Made by a program: the position numbers and the translations under genes. From Sorghum bicolor (Eukaryota; Streptophyta; Magnoliopsida; Poales; Poaceae), in assembly GCF_000003195.3 (NCBI RefSeq), contig NC_012875.2, forward strand, positions 16,748,398-16,812,397: a stretch of DNA of 64,000 nt, written 5' to 3'. Positions 32,886 to 46,200 of the stretch are shown here, one piece after another. The notes under the pieces are model-generated. The model was not told the origin of the DNA, ran no database searches, and saw only the letters and a list, made by a program, of their open reading frames with translations. How positions within the stretch are numbered: position 1 is the first letter of the stretch; each line of letters starts with the position of its first letter.

Positions 32886-35800
32886 CACTACAAGAAATGT
32901 GTCATCTTATGACGATTATGGCATGACATATGATCGAAATGTCACTAAATCGATCAGTTTATGACGTTCTTTTGAAAGCCATCTCAACTTAGTGACATAA
33001 ATGATTTCATGTCACAAAAAGTGTCTTCAGTGTAGTCAAACTCCATATCATGACAATCTTTGCCTTGTTATAATGGTCAAATTGTCATTGTCATAAATCT
33101 AATACAAATATAGAGTGTTATCGATTTTTGGGGGGCATGTGAGCCTAATTATTAATGTGGGTCCCACATCAACCTAGTCAAGTCGGTCTCGTAAGTATTT
33201 TTTATTTCTCTCTATGTATTTAGGCCACTTTGTTGGCCGAGCATCCACTTCAAAGTGAGCTTTTGATAGGAAAATATAGAATTATTCTATGAGTATAGAT
33301 TATTGACAAAAACGTAAAATTATTCTATAGATATTTAAAGAACTCTTAGAAAATATGAAGTTTTGTGTCATTTTTTTCTATGAGGAGTTAAAATAACAAT
33401 AAAAGGATAAAAGCCATGTGCGGACGCCAAAATGGTGGGAAAAATGTTGTCCGTGAAAATTTTGTGTGCCACCAAACGTGCCCAAAACCCACACCAATAT
33501 GAAAGCTTTAATACTCTTCCACATTGCAACTTATATATAGTATATTATATTTGAAAATATATTTGGCTACACAAGATACGTTTTTTCATGTAACTTCAAA
33601 AGGATTTTTTTATTTTTATTTAAAATTTAGAAAAAAAATAATCAAACCACAATTAGTTTCAGGGCAAGCGCGCGCGCTGGCGAGAGGCATTGGCGCGTGG
33701 GCAAATATTTTCGGGAGCTCACGAGAAGCCACGAAATTTCCCTCCCCACCGTGCCTTATCTCCTCGCTTGACTTCCCCCAAATCTCAGTCTTTCTATTCC
33801 TTCTCGTGCAAACTCCAACTGCGGCGGCGCAGGAGAGCGCCCCTCCCCGGTGTCGCGGTGCGGCAGCGCAAGTGAGTGCGCCACCACGGCACAACACACC
33901 TTGGCACCTCTGCGGTGCGGCGGCGCAAGGTGGGCAAGCACCTCGGCGCGGCGGAGTGTGAAGGAGCCGGGAGAATAGTAACGCCGCACGCGAGCACGCA
34001 CGAGGAGGAGGAGGAGCCAACGAGAAATCAGTCGAGGAGGAGCGCGGAGGCGTGGACAGCCTGCCCTGCGCTGCGCCGCCCTGCGCTGGCCGGCCGGCCC
34101 CCCACCAAGGAGCCGATGCTGAGGGCCCGAGTGGATCTGCGCTGGGGCAGAGTGGATCTACGTCGGGGTGTCGCAAACCAGGGGCCGGGGAGCTGAGCGG
34201 AAGGGCACAGCGGTGGTAGCGAGCGGTAAGCCTTTTCCTCGTATCCTCTCCCTCTGAACTCATCCAGGAGCCGATCTGTAAAGGTCACGGTCGTTTCCTG
34301 AGAACTCCAATCGACAGTGCCATCCTGGAGGTGTTTTCCTTCAATCGACAGTACTCGGTTAATCTCCTGAGAACTCCGATCCTGAGAACTCCAATCGACA
34401 GTACTCGGTTAATTCCTGACTTTTGCAATGTCTACAGTTTTTTTCTAATTCACCCAGGTTGGACAAAAAGCTTTGAGCAAGCAGTACTAAGTTCCTAGCA
34501 TGGTCTGGACACATGATTTTCTAGAGTATTTTCCCCTACATGTGAGTGCTACTGCGGTTTCCAGACCACATGACTTTTGCCTTGTCTGCAGGTTTTTCCT
34601 AATTCACCAAGGTAGGGCAGCAAGATTTAATAAAGCAGAACTAAATTCCCTGCAAGGTTTGGATACTCATGGGTTTTCATTTTTTTTCTCAAACTTTTCA
34701 TTAAAAAAATATATGCTAATGATGTTACCTACCTAAACAACAAACAAATATATAATTATATATGTAGTTTTTTTTGTCAACTTCAGTTTGATGCTTCATA
34801 TGCATGCTTGCAGGTGGAAAGATCAGTTGAATATGTTTGGACATCACTGGAAGCAAGAAGATTAAGAACCATGTCCCACCTGTCTGGGATTTTTTTATTG
34901 CACCTACTACTAGCTGTTTATTATCTAACATTTATTAATTTTCTATGTGCTACATATTGGTCTAGATAAAATTTCTGGACGATTTCTTTCTTGATAAGGT
35001 TGCATTGTATCAGTTACCTTGCGCTTGGACAATCAGTATTGCTGTAGATTGTATAGTGACATCAACTAATTTGCGAGATGACATGCCAATTCAATAAACT
35101 ACTGCTAATCTGCTAATATATTAGTTGAATTCCTAAATCCTCATGTATTAGGCATTAGCTGCTGAACTATATAGTCCCCCCTGGAATTAGCGGCATTATT
35201 GTGAGTTCTGCCTCTTAATGCTATTTTGTTCTAGATCAGATCATTTTAGGTAAACAACAATTGTGAAGCTAGTAAACAATTTTCTGCAGCCATCTTTTTG
35301 TTTCACTTGATGTAGTTGTCATTGCTATGTGTCGTGTCTCCATGTTTCATTTCTTACTGTAACCGTGCTTATTGGTTGGTTCCATTTATCTTGTTTTAAT
35401 TGTAGAGAGGGACCAGAGAGATGTGCAGAAGCTGTTGCATTGCCAACACAGGCCTGTTAGGAAACAATAGTTACTTGACTCCTACTTATCATCTTTTATT
35501 TGTATGGCAGCTTAGTTAAATTGATAAACAGAGCTCTGTAATAAATTTGCAACAATAGTGTTTTAGATGGCAGCTTACTTACACATAACTAGCTGTGAAC
35601 TTAATTAATTGATTTAGTCTAGAGTGTTGTTAAAACAATGCATGGTGTTGGTGTAGTGAGATCATATATGCATAGATTATTGTAACTGTTGTTTGATTTC
35701 TTCCAGCTTACATATGAAAAGTTCCTTTTTGACTTTTTCATTTGTTTCAACAAGTGATGTTTGTTTCTAATATCTTTTCTACAGGACATGGAGAAATTTC

Positions 35801-36382
35801 AGCAACCTAAGGTATTCACTCAAGCTACTGACACCAAAAACACCTAGCTGGCAGCACCTGTTGAACTATTAGTTTGGTGACTAAGGTCACTTGTGAGATA
35901 GGGATGTGAGATTTCCATTTGTTTAAATTATCTGAGATAACTTTATGACTAAGTTCACTTGTTGAACTATAGTTTGGTGTTCGTGATGGATGTAATAAAT
36001 ATATTGATGAATGACTTGTGAACCTGTTGGTTTGATCATGAATGGAATATATTGTTGGACATACATTTGTTAATGTGGATTGTTTGATGTGTGGGTGGGG
36101 TACGTGATGGTATGGATCGAGCTAAATCAACGAGTCATCCTACGTGACAAGGCCTAAGAACCTATGACATAAAAGTAGAAGTCATAAACGCTTGTGACAT
36201 CTGAAACTAGTGTCATGGTATTATGACATGAACACTTAAACGTCACAAGTTATCATTAAAGACGCGCATCTTTTGACATTTCAGTTTTCGTCAACTTGGT
36301 GTCATAAATGGTAATATATGACTTATTTTGCATGAATTATGACATATATCAAATGTCAAAAGATGACACATTTCTTGTAGTG
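32886..36382. mobile_element. Non-autonomous CACTA element (3.5 kb), TSD TCA
   Basis: Begins CACTACAAGAAATGTGTC and ends with its inverse (GACACATTTCTTGTAGTG). The terminal inverted repeat is about 28 bp with one mismatch. TCA is duplicated at 32883-32885 and 36383-36385, and the empty site is seen in the other LTR of C. Subterminal regions (32900-33090 and 36140-36370) are rich in ATGACA / TGTCAT words. There is no transposase. The interior has a CpG-rich block and spliced-exon-like pieces (separate entry). It would need a TNP2 supplied in trans; the elongated motif differs from the CTTTAGCACCGG type of the window-start element, so it probably belongs to another CACTA family. Confidence 0.95.
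33640..35811 (+). other. Transcription-unit-like cargo inside the 3.5-kb CACTA element
   Basis: A CpG-rich block (33660-34225) with GCGCGCGCGC and many CGGCGGCGC words ends at a good donor, GAGCGGTAAGCC (GT at 34226). Downstream AT-rich sequence contains acceptor-like sites: TTGCAG/GTGGAAAG (34813/34814), TTGTAG/AGAGGGACC (35405/35406) and TCTACAG/GACATGG (35784/35785). The last one bounds a possible 27-base micro-exon ending at GTATTC (GT 35812). Several introns would have the T-rich composition of real grass introns. No protein match is apparent. The 215-codon minus ORF (33616-34263) is low-complexity and overlaps ORFs on the other strand. It could be a captured gene fragment or a non-coding transcript; the exon model is inference. 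Confidence 0.4.
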
Positions 36383-37581
36383 TCACCCGGGAGTATTCCA
36401 GAGTATCGATTTTCCACAGAGAACGTGAGTGTACTAATTAAGATCCAAGATCACCCAAGGATAACTATATAATTGTTTTTGGTGGGAAGAGAGGAAGTTT
36501 CCTGAGAGTTCTCTAGTTGATCTAAGAATCAAGAATTACTTCAAGATTATCTATTTCGGGACATTAGAGCACTAACCACAGAAAGAGATGAGAAGGGGGC
36601 TAGGAAGGTCTGACTACGGTCCTACAAACACCGATCCGAACGAGGTGGAATACGTCGACCGTTAGGGCTGTCACTACCCTAAGGCTACCACAACAATCCG
36701 CAGGATTGGGTGCAATTCCAGGTAATTGCAAGACTAAACACCACGTCTAATTTATTAATTACTACTCTAGCGTTATAAAGACTAGAGCACTTGATGCAAG
36801 CGGGAATCCAATAAATAACTTGAATGTAAATAAAAGTAATTAGAGAACTCAGGAATTGTGAATTGAAGAACCTGGAGAACGATGAAGAACGAACCAGTTG
36901 CTGCAAAAGTACAATGTTGAGGAAGATCCGACAGATCCGGCTCCTCCTCCGCTCTCCTCTTCTCTCTCCCTATTTTCTAGATTACAACTAGAACTAACTA
37001 GAACTATAACTAGAGGAACTAGAACTAGAACTAGATGAACTAGAACTAGATCTAGATGAACTAGAGGTAGAACTAGAAGAACTAGAGGGATCCTCTCTAC
37101 TTGGATGAAGAATTGAAACCCTAACTTTGATTCTGTAGAAGAGGTATGATCTCCAGGGGCCAGGGGGTCTGGTTTTATAGTCCCTTCAAGTGAATCTAGG
37201 CCGTTGGATCAAACCGACATTGATTGAACGGTTATCCTTGATCCTTTAGGTCGGTGGAGCAATATCCCGAAAGAGAGTCCTGATTAGACTCTATGTGAGG
37301 GCGGGCGCCCTGTCCCTGAGTCCTCTCGGCCTCCGCTTCGGTCTCGTGGCTTCTGGAGTCTTCTAGATGATAGAAAATTGTGCGGCACGTTAATATCTCT
37401 ATGTAAACCCGACGTGTGGGCCTTTCTTCCGTATTTCCTGATAACCCCCTGCAGAAATAGACAAACACCAAAACTCGTGGAATTCTGTCAGATAAAACCC
37501 TAAGTCTAGGTGTTGGTTGCATTTGGATCCTTTTTCTATGATTAGTTGATGGTTAAATGTGAGCTTTAAGGACCGTCAACA

Positions 37582-39890
37582 ATGAGCATACTTGCATTTC
37601 ATATATTGTAAAGTCAAACAATGGATCCAAAGAGAATCAAGGCATACAATCAAATCAAGATGTGCGTGTGTATGGAATATAGTGGATAGGTGTATATATA
37701 GTATTTCGTGGCTAATTCTAATTCTACTTTTGTTCTTTGAAAATTACTCCCTCCTTAGAACCTTTCACAGGAAAACATGAGCTATCTTTATTCTTTTTTC
37801 ATTACTGTGGGAGGCGGGCATCAACGTAACCATTATTTTAATTGTTGGGACACTTGTCCATCTTTTACTCCTTTTTTCTTTTTTTTCTTTTTAAATACTC
37901 TTGCATAGCCACATGCATCCTTTGAATATAAATAATTGGAGAGATAGTGATAAGAACTTAGAGCAATTAAATGGGGGCTGTCCTATAGGGTATATTTTTG
38001 GGTGTTTTAGGATAAAACATTTTTTAAGGTGGATCTGGATGAAAGTGGAAATGACTGTGCTTACATCCCAGAGTAGGAGTAATGCATATGTAGGTGGAGT
38101 GTGTAAGTGATCTTGATTTTAAAAGCATGACAAGACTCTCATGAGGTATACAACAAAGGTTGACTAAACTCAATGCAAAGCAAGCAGCATGGATGTGCAA
38201 AGGTTTTCCTAACTCTAAATGTATCATATATGGCTTTGGTAGGAATTTAAACTGTATCATACAATAGCTTATCATGTAGGATTTTGGGTTTTTGAAAATA
38301 AATCTCTAGAACATAGTAATGCTAGGAGTAAGATAAATAGCAGCTTGATCCTTCATGTATAATATCAATTACCTAGACTTAGCTTAAACATATGCCTCCA
38401 CAAATTTTAGGTTCAGAGTAAATTCTTAAAGTGGTCATGTCTAAAACTTGGGAGAATTCATGGTTGGAAACTAGGCACTTGAAAGGAATTACTGTAGAGC
38501 AACTATTCATCATCTCCAAGACAAAACTTTAATATTCTCTAATTTTTATTTGCTCTAAACTACACTAACTGTAGACACACTCCTTAATATATAGATAAGT
38601 ATTTTGTTTGGTTTTTATTCATTTCTATTGGACTTAAAAGACTCTAAAGACATGGGCCTTCATGTGCCCATATATTTTTGGTATTTTATGACTATATAAA
38701 ATGGACTAGATAATCACCTAGGTATAGTTACCTGATAACTAGGGGATGCTCCTCCCCAAGCTAGATGTTTGCAAATAATTGGTGTTAATGATCTTTAGAG
38801 TGAGCTATCCGGCAGCGCTCCACGTGGGTGCCACTAATAGACTCTCTCCTTGTCATAATGTTGTTCCTGCATGATTACACTCCAAAAAAGAAAACCAAAA
38901 CTCGAGGCTCGAATTTAATAATGGGTTAGCGGTCAACCAGTGAGTGATTGATTGTTCTTTGAGTTGAATTGAATTGATAGATTCTAGCAGGATTCTCTCT
39001 TCCTTTTTTAGGATTTTCTAGTATAATTCTGTAGAAACTAAATATGTGTGCATGATATATATAACTATATTTTTATGCCTTTGCAGAATATATTTATTCT
39101 TATGGGGCTTAGGGTTTTCATAATGCAAGAAAGTAAATACAGAAGCTATTATTATTGTTATTTATGTCACCACAGCAAATATTCCTATAGGGTTACCATA
39201 AGTTTATTCATGTGGAGCTTTTAATATTTTATGATGCAGTAAATGAAGCAATAAAGATTTTTATTTTCTTTTCTTATATTTTTTATATTTATTCAGGTGA
39301 AAATATTAAGGTAGATTTATTAATGTAGATAGGAATACTAATTAATTAGATAACTACCATAATACCTTATGGCGATTATGTAAAATTTAAAGTTTACCGA
39401 TAGGTCTTCTACTCTTATGTATCTCTCCATCTTGATAGATGGAGGTCTTGATGGTTGCATACCTCTAGTGATGATGATGTCACCTTTGTTCTTTGATTTG
39501 GCTAGTAGGTTCAAGGACAGTTTTAATATTTGCTGCCCGCACCTTGCTTGGTGTGCATGCTTACAGAAACTTTCACTTGTAGAATTACTAAACATTCTTG
39601 ATGTGTTGTCTTGTTTGCAAAACTAAGGTAGAGATCAAGTGTATCGGCTCTGCTAGTGGAAAAACACCAACAGAACCAAATCTATTTCTTTATTTATTTT
39701 TCACCATCCTTAGGCACATTAAACGAGATAAATTTGTGTTACATGATTTATTTAATTAATTGGTAAGATCAAAAGATTAAGCATTTAATGTTGCATTTAA
39801 GTTCACATGACAAAAAGAATGAAATTGCTTAACCAATGGAAGGATTGTCTATCTCTATATAAATTTTCAAATAAGTATGACTATCATCTT
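37582..39890 (-). other. Element D internal region, middle piece
   Basis: After TSD ATGAG (37582-37586), sequence resumes at the position equivalent to 28995 in C and runs to the B insertion. Colinear landmarks: AAATCAAGATGTGC (37653), GTAGAGCAACTATTCATC (38503) and CACCAACAGAACC (39665). A degraded tract-like motif (CTCCTCCCCAAGCTAG) lies at 38749-38764. Coding potential is lost; short ORFs are not supported. Confidence 0.75.
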
Positions 39891-40505
39891 TGTCACACCC
39901 CAAAATTTTCAATTTTGGGTTGTGCATAGAAAACACTAAACAAAATAAATAGATTTAACATTTGTATAAAATTTACCAATTTAGTTTGAGTTGGTACAAA
40001 TTTAGTTGCAGGAAAATGTTATTTTTTTTGCAACCTAAATATCAATTTGAACTTTTCTAAAATTATTTTATTCATGAATTTATTTAATTTCAAGAATAAT
40101 AAAAAAAATCTTTTTATCAGCTCTAAATAATTTATCTTGGACCACTTTGTCTTATCAATCGACTAGGTTGGCACCTATTCACGTATTCATTCAATTTTGG
40201 GCCTACGGAAGGTCCAGCTTTTGGGACCGCTGTTGTATCGCTGCTTGATGGCCAAGTGCTATCTCATCTGAACCGTATTGTAACTAATGACAAGTTCGAG
40301 CCACATGCGGCCGTGTTGTCGTTTTGATCCATATGTGACAGATTCCTCCTTGGCATGTCTATAATAGGGGCAACCTGCAGCCATCGTTGCATCTAAAAAT
40401 TCCACAAAGTCTATGCCCTAGCCCCTACCGCCGCAAGTGCCCAACTAAGCACCTTTGTTACCGGCGAAGTTCAATGGCCGGCCTCCACGTCCACGCGAGG
40501 GACGT

Positions 40506-41843
40506 TGTTGACGGTCCTTAAGTATCAAATTTAATTATCAAATAAATAAAGAAAAGGATCCAAATGAAATCAACATCTAGACTTAGGGTTTTATCTGATA
40601 GAATTCCACGAGTTTTGGAGTTTGTCTATTTCTGCAGGGGTTATCAGGAAATACGGAAGAAAGGCCCACACGTCGGGATTACATAGAGATATTAACGTGC
40701 CACGCAATTATCTTACATCTAGAAGACTCCAGAAGCTACGGGAAGGAAGCGGAGGCCGAGAGGGGCCAGAGGCAGGGCGCCCGCCCTGTTTCCGTGGGCG
40801 CCCGCCCTCTGTTGGAGTCCAAACAGGACTCTGTTTCTCTGGAGATCTCCACCGACCTAAAGGATCAAGGATAACCGTTCAATCTATGTCGGTTTGATCC
40901 AACGGTCCATATTCACTTGAGGGGACTATAAAACCAGACCCCCTGGCCCCTGGAGGAGGCACCCCTTGATCATTATTCATTATTCATAGACAGAGCAAAA
41001 GCTAGGGTTTAGAGATGAGAGCTCTCCTCTCTTCTCTAAACTAGAGTAGATCTAGATAGTAGCGAGATGGAGAGGGAAGGAGGATTAGAGGAGAGGCCGG
41101 CCTGTCGGTTCTTCCTCCGGTTGTACTTCGTCATGATCAAGCTCTAATCAAGCTTGCTCATGGGATGACTATGGTAATCTATTTCTAATTCATTATGCAA
41201 TTACTAATCATGTATGTTCTGGTTCACAACTCTTTTGAGTACTTTAATCTATAGGACGCTATAGGTTAGAGTTGTAGTATAGGTGTAAGCATGGTGCTTA
41301 GACCTAGATTACTTGTGGATATCCCCTGCATAGCTGGATCGTGTGGTAGGCCGCGTAGGTGACAGTTACGTTGGTCCTCTGTAGTCCACCTCTCGTTAGC
41401 AGGACGGGTAGGGTTTATCGGCCTATGGATAAGCATCCTTTGTGGTGTAATCTTATCACGTGGTTCGTCCCAGACATAGACATACCCCTTTGAAGTAGAG
41501 AAACCATAGTTATCCTCTCTATTCTGCTACCATCGCCTATATACTAGAATTGCTCTACTCTCTATTCCCATGTTATCACCCATTGTTATCTTACCTTTAA
41601 TATTGTTCTTATTCAATTCTACCAACTTTCCTATTCACACCTATCTATCTATCTTGGTTAAGTTAGAGCGTAGTTGGTTCTCCCGTTTCTCTGTGGATAC
41701 GATAAAACCTTTAACCGGGTAAAAGCTTGAACGGTATCCGTGCGCTTGCGGATTATCTGTGTGCGTATAAATACCATAGTACACTCTAGTGCCATGCTGG
41801 GGATGACAACCTAGTATTCAAGTGGTGTTAGCAAGTGTCAACA
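40506..41843 (+). mobile_element. 5' LTR of element A
   Basis: 1338 bp, TGTTGACGGTCCTTAAG to TAGCAAGTGTCAACA. TATAAAA at 40927-40933 within GGGGACTATAAAACCAGACC is a convincing core promoter; transcription would start shortly after, giving an RNA that runs into the primer-binding site and gag. Contains a GC-rich inverted repeat of GGGCGCCCGCCC type words (40784-40812) in U3 and the GTGCGCTTGCGGATTATC motif near the end, shared with C and D. The 62-91 codon ORFs recur in the 3' LTR and are not genes. Confidence 0.93.
40927..40933 (+). promoter_or_regulatory. TATA box of element A LTR promoter
   Basis: TATAAAA in the context GGACTATAAAACCAG, about 420 bases into the LTR. The same box is at 47468-47474 in the 3' LTR and, on the minus strand, in both LTRs of element C, so its position is conserved in the family. 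Confidence 0.75.
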
Positions 41844-41851
41844 AGCATTTT

Positions 41852-41869
41852 TGGCGCCGTTGCCGGGGA
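41852..41869 (+). other. Primer-binding site of element A (tRNA-Arg type)
   Basis: TGGCGCCGTTGCCGGGGA, eight bases after the LTR end. Known: this 18-mer, complementary to the 3' end of a tRNA-Arg, is typical of the Tat/Ogre group of plant Ty3 elements. It is the main basis for the lineage call for A, and by LTR similarity for C and D. Confidence 0.88.
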
Positions 41870-42000
41870 AATGGTTGCTGAGTTGACTACGAACTAGCTT
41901 AATCATTTTCTAAAAAAAATAAAAAAATATATTTCCTTTTATCCTTTGCCTCATCTCTGCTAATCTTTCTTCTTATCTAATCCTTGATCTCTGGTCTATC

Positions 42001-43245
42001 ATGAATTCAAACATGTCTATCTATGAATTTCATAGACCTACGGGCACACATCTCGAACCACCAAAATCTTCAAAGCCTATCATAGCATCTAGTTTTGAGA
42101 TAGACCCCGAATACATAGAATTTGTTCAAAAACAACCTTTCTCATGAGAAGGTGAGGAAAACCCATACACACACCTAAGAGAGTTTTATTGAGTCTGTGA
42201 CCTCCTTCGCATAGAAGGAATGTCCGATGAGACCCTTAAATGGAAGCACTTTCCGTTCTCTTTAACAGGAAAAGCTAGACATTGGTATAAACTCAAAGTA
42301 GGGAGTGTTCATGGAGATTGGAAGGAGTTACATAATAGTTTTCTTGTTAAATATTTTCCAATCTCCAAAGTGGTGGAACTTCGGCGTGAGATTTTTTCTT
42401 TTAGACAACTGGAAGAAGAATCTCTTGGGAAATCATGGGACCGCTTTATTAACCTTACTCTCACTGGTCCAAATCTTTCTATTCCAGAAGAAGTTCTTCT
42501 AATTCACTTTTTTGAGGGCCTTAGTGGGGAAAATAAGCAAACCTTGAATACAGCCTCTAGAGGATCCTTCTATCACCTACCTGCTAGTGAAGCTTGGAAT
42601 TTGATTGATTTATTAAGTGGAAAGTCTCCTAGCTTTTATATCCCTGAGAAAGAGACAGAACCAGTTCCTAGACAAGAAGAAGAAGTTTTGATAGCCAGAT
42701 CACAACCACTTCAATTCCAAACTTTAGCTATCGATCCTAAACCATCAATATCCCAAAATTCTCCAAGGGAGGAAGGAATTCCGACCTTAAATCTTTCAGA
42801 TACTGATGGTTTAGACTTCTGGTTCCATAAGAGACCTTCAAGCAAGGATAATTCAAATCCTCGCAATAATGGTTCTCTTAGAGAATGTCCTGGTTCCTAT
42901 TATGAAGAAGTCGAGGATGACATATCAAGTGAAGGAGAGCTAAGCCATATAGAAAATTCTAACACCTCCCCTTTCCTGATCACAAGTTCTAAATGGCTAG
43001 AATGTGTAGAATGGATGGATAAGGAAGAAGCCTTAATGAATTGTGACTTTGGTTCAATTTCAAATGGTGAGTTCTTGACTCCCTTTGAAGATGGGATTCA
43101 TCCAACTATAGAAGAGGACATAAGTGAGACCAATCCAAGAGAAACTCTGAACATTCAGATTAGAGACGAAGATAACATTAATGAGCATGGAATTTATTTC
43201 ATGGCCACTTTGTTTACTCCATGCTCATATGCAACATCTTCCTAA
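42001..43245 (+). pseudogene. gag: gag of element A with two early in-frame stops
   Basis: From ATG 42001 (MNSNMSIYEFHRPTGTHLEP) one frame runs to TAA at 43243-43245, broken by TGA 42145-42147 and TGA 42190-42192. The uninterrupted remainder from ATG 42220 is 341 codons. It shows the Retrotrans_gag core near residues 5-110: WKHFPFSLTGKARHWYKL, then DWKELHNSFLVKYFP, LRREIFSFRQLEEESLGKSW and LLIHFFEGLSGENKQTL. The C-terminal half is acidic and variable, with no zinc knuckle. Structural capsid protein by family. Whether the internal ATG gives a usable product is unknown. No protease or pol follows. Confidence 0.88.
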
Positions 43246-46200
43246 TCTATTGGTCTCTCCGACATCACCACATTTGAGATCTCCAACCCCCTCTTCCTTT
43301 CTATTTATAAAAACTTTAAAAGGGAGGTTGTCGATGCATATGTCTATAATAAATATTGCAGATCTCGTTGAGTTGATCTTAATATAGGTCAGCGTTGGAA
43401 GGGAAACCACTTCGCCGATATAAATTTTTGGTTTCCCAAGGACAAACTTGGTGTCCTAAAATAAGCACTGATCAGATCATAACATGAGTTTTTAATTATT
43501 TGCAACATTACCTTGTGTATTGAGCATATAAGGATAATTGTAAAAATATTCCTTCGGGTATTCTTGGATTGGAACAAGAAGATCAGATGAATGACAAGCA
43601 AGTACAAGGTATGTCCAACCAATCATCATGCAACACTGAATTAAATTCATCCAAACTTGAATTCTGCAAAATTCAAGCTTGGGGGAGTACCTTACATAAA
43701 AACATCTTTTGACATGTTGCTATGTTGGTTGTCTCTACCTTTGAGACATGCTCAATTTGTTAAATACTAATCACACTACTTCATCTCCACTTGAGTAGAT
43801 CGCTATAAATGCTGTCATGCTACCTTTGTCTATTTACTAGTAAGTGTTAGTTTGGACGTACTGCACATACTTCTATTGGCTTTTAAATTAAGCATGGTGC
43901 TTAGGTTAAACAGCCTTCCTTAATCTGATTAGACATGGAGTCTAGTTTAGTTATTGAACTAAAAACTGCTTGTGTAAACATTGGTATATTTTTGTCGGAC
44001 TAACCCCTGCAGAAAAACTTTCAATATCGATTTGGGAAGTCCGGAGATAAACTCACATCAGAGACGAAGAAAGTGACACATGAAGTTTAACAATTTGCAC
44101 AAGAAGGACATAGCTCATTCATCATAGAGAGATGATCCATGGAGGGTGCCACAAACACGATGCACACCCGCTAAGAAAGGAAAGCTTCCACAAGGTGATA
44201 CTGTACCATCACTCTTCAAGCAAGGTAACATCTTAAGGTACTTGACTATCACTTTTATAAGCTTCTCCTTGGTTCTGGCGTTCATATAAATAAAAGAGAC
44301 AAACATGTATGATTTAGAACTCTAGATTAACTAACCCAACTGATTCCACATGTTTAGTCCTTTAATCCTTGTTCTTAGTACTACCTCCATGATCCCACAC
44401 TCCTAATCATATGAGCTAAAATGTTACACATTCAATCATTGAGAGATATAAAGAAAAAGACATATACATAGATAGATTATCTTTCCATAAGGTTGAGCGA
44501 TCTGATCTGACAAATGTTATAAGTGCTACACTCATGAACTTTTCATCCATCAACTTTGTCTTGCTCACTATGCTTAGGGTTAGAGAAGAACAAATACACT
44601 TTAGGTTTTGTTGGTGTTTTCCACCAACAGGACCCATGCACTTGATCTCGGCCTTGTCTCTATGAGCAGGTACACTTCGAACAAAACATGGAGGAGTTTT
44701 ATAACTCTCAGACTCTACCAAGTGAAGGACTTGGATCTACGAGCACAAACACACTGAGCAAGATACTGCCAACGCCGCACTTCGAACTGCTGGGCAAACG
44801 AAGAGGTGCAGACGTCAAGGTCCGCAACTGAATCAAATGACGCACCTGAAGAATGAACACGGTGAGAAGTCTTGTTAAGAAGACTTAAAACATTGAACCC
44901 TCGCCGAAAGGTAAGATCGGTAGTTATCCATATTTATCCTTTCTGCATTCCCTTTTCCCTTTAATTATTTACTTTCCTTAAATAGATTATTAGTTAATCA
45001 AGCTATCTTGAAAAGAAAATAAAAATGTTAAAAAAATACTAAGCCCCATGTGAGTATACGAGTGGCATAAAACCCATAAGTACCTTCACTGTGGTGGCAT
45101 AAAAATAAAATAAATATTTCTTTTCTGCTTTAAAAAATAAAAATATAAAAACAGGAAGTAATATTTATTGAGGAAGCTCAACATGATGAAGGCTAGATAT
45201 TTATGCTAACACTTAATTAGTTCCACAAGCTTTGTTGTCTATTTGAGCTCCACAGAATTTAAGAATCAAGAAGACTAGCAGACGGAGGGCATTCTAATCG
45301 CTGTCAGAATGCTGCTGACTTTCAAATACACCTCTGCCACCTGCTAGCTACATCAAGAGAAATTACGTCAAAATTCAGCTTGGGGGAGAGCACCCCCATT
45401 TATCTCGCTAAGTATTTCTACCTATCTTTATACTTATATTATGTTAGAATATTAAAATACATAAACTATGAAAAACCAAATAAAGATTTTGTGTTTATAT
45501 ATATATCTTTTGCTTAGTGTGTTTAATAAATAAATAAAGTGGCTATGCTAATCTGAATCTTAATAATAAAACTCTAGCATGGATATGATGAATAGTTGCT
45601 CTGCCTAATTTGCAAATTTGAAGTTCTCTCTCAAGTTTAGACATAACTGTTGTAATTTAAAGCTTGCTCTAGATCTAAACTTGTGGGATGAAAACTTGAT
45701 CTGAAATCTAAGTTGTTAACGGATATGATATGGGAAGGTTGAGCTGCTGTTTATCTGTTCCTAGAGATGCTAGAATTCTAGAGAATTTTATCTTTGAAAA
45801 ATCTTTAAAATATTGCATGATGAGTTCATGTATGATGAGAGTTTAAATTCCTACCACAGCCATATATACATGCTTGCTAGACTTTGAGCCACACATTTAC
45901 TATTTATTGCTTATGAGCATTGAGTGTGGTCAAGCTGTGTAGACCCTTAGAAGCTTGTCATGTAGTTAAATCAAGATTCACTTGCACGTTCACTCATATA
46001 TGCTACTTCTACTCCGGAAGTACCATCCACATATATCCATCTATGTCCATCTCTAGAACCACCCAAAAATATTCTACTCCCAATCCGGGAGAGAATAGCC
46101 AAAAAAATTTCTGTTTTCCCTTGTGAAATACATGCTCAAGTTATCTTGCTACTACCACTTGCTATATTATCTCAAGAGATGAGTGCTTTGAAAAAAAATA

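Larger units (their letters stand above)
27265..37581 (-). mobile_element. Element C: Tat/Ogre-like Ty3 retrotransposon, gag and pol deleted, inserted in D
   Basis: Bounded by ATGAG at 27260-27264 and 37582-37586 (5-bp TSD). Two LTRs, 27265-28503 and 32812-37581, share the same sequence, the second after removing a 3.5-kb CACTA insertion. Orientation is minus: the polypurine tract sits beside the 27265-28503 copy. The internal region (28504-32811) holds long non-coding sequence and protease remnants only. At the 5' side the LTR joins directly to a position equivalent to 43716 of element A, so primer-binding site and gag were deleted. It cannot move on its own. Confidence 0.9.
32812..37581 (-). 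mobile_element. 5' LTR of element C, interrupted by a CACTA element
   Basis: Consists of 32812-32885 plus 36386-37581, equal to about 1270 bp when the insertion and one TCA are removed, and closely similar to 27265-28503. The insertion point lies in the CCTTCACCCGGGAG segment, which reads without interruption as CCATCACCCGGGAG at about 27326 in the other LTR. Confidence 0.9.

Noticed and set aside
33616..34263. 215-codon minus-strand ORF in the 3.5-kb CACTA element
   Set aside because: Arg/Pro/Ala-rich low complexity from CpG-rich DNA, overlapped by plus ORFs of 106 and 145 codons, no motif.
41281..41760. Host intergenic or gene sequence near 41-48 kb
   Set aside because: Both copies (41281 and 47820) are inside the two LTRs of element A.
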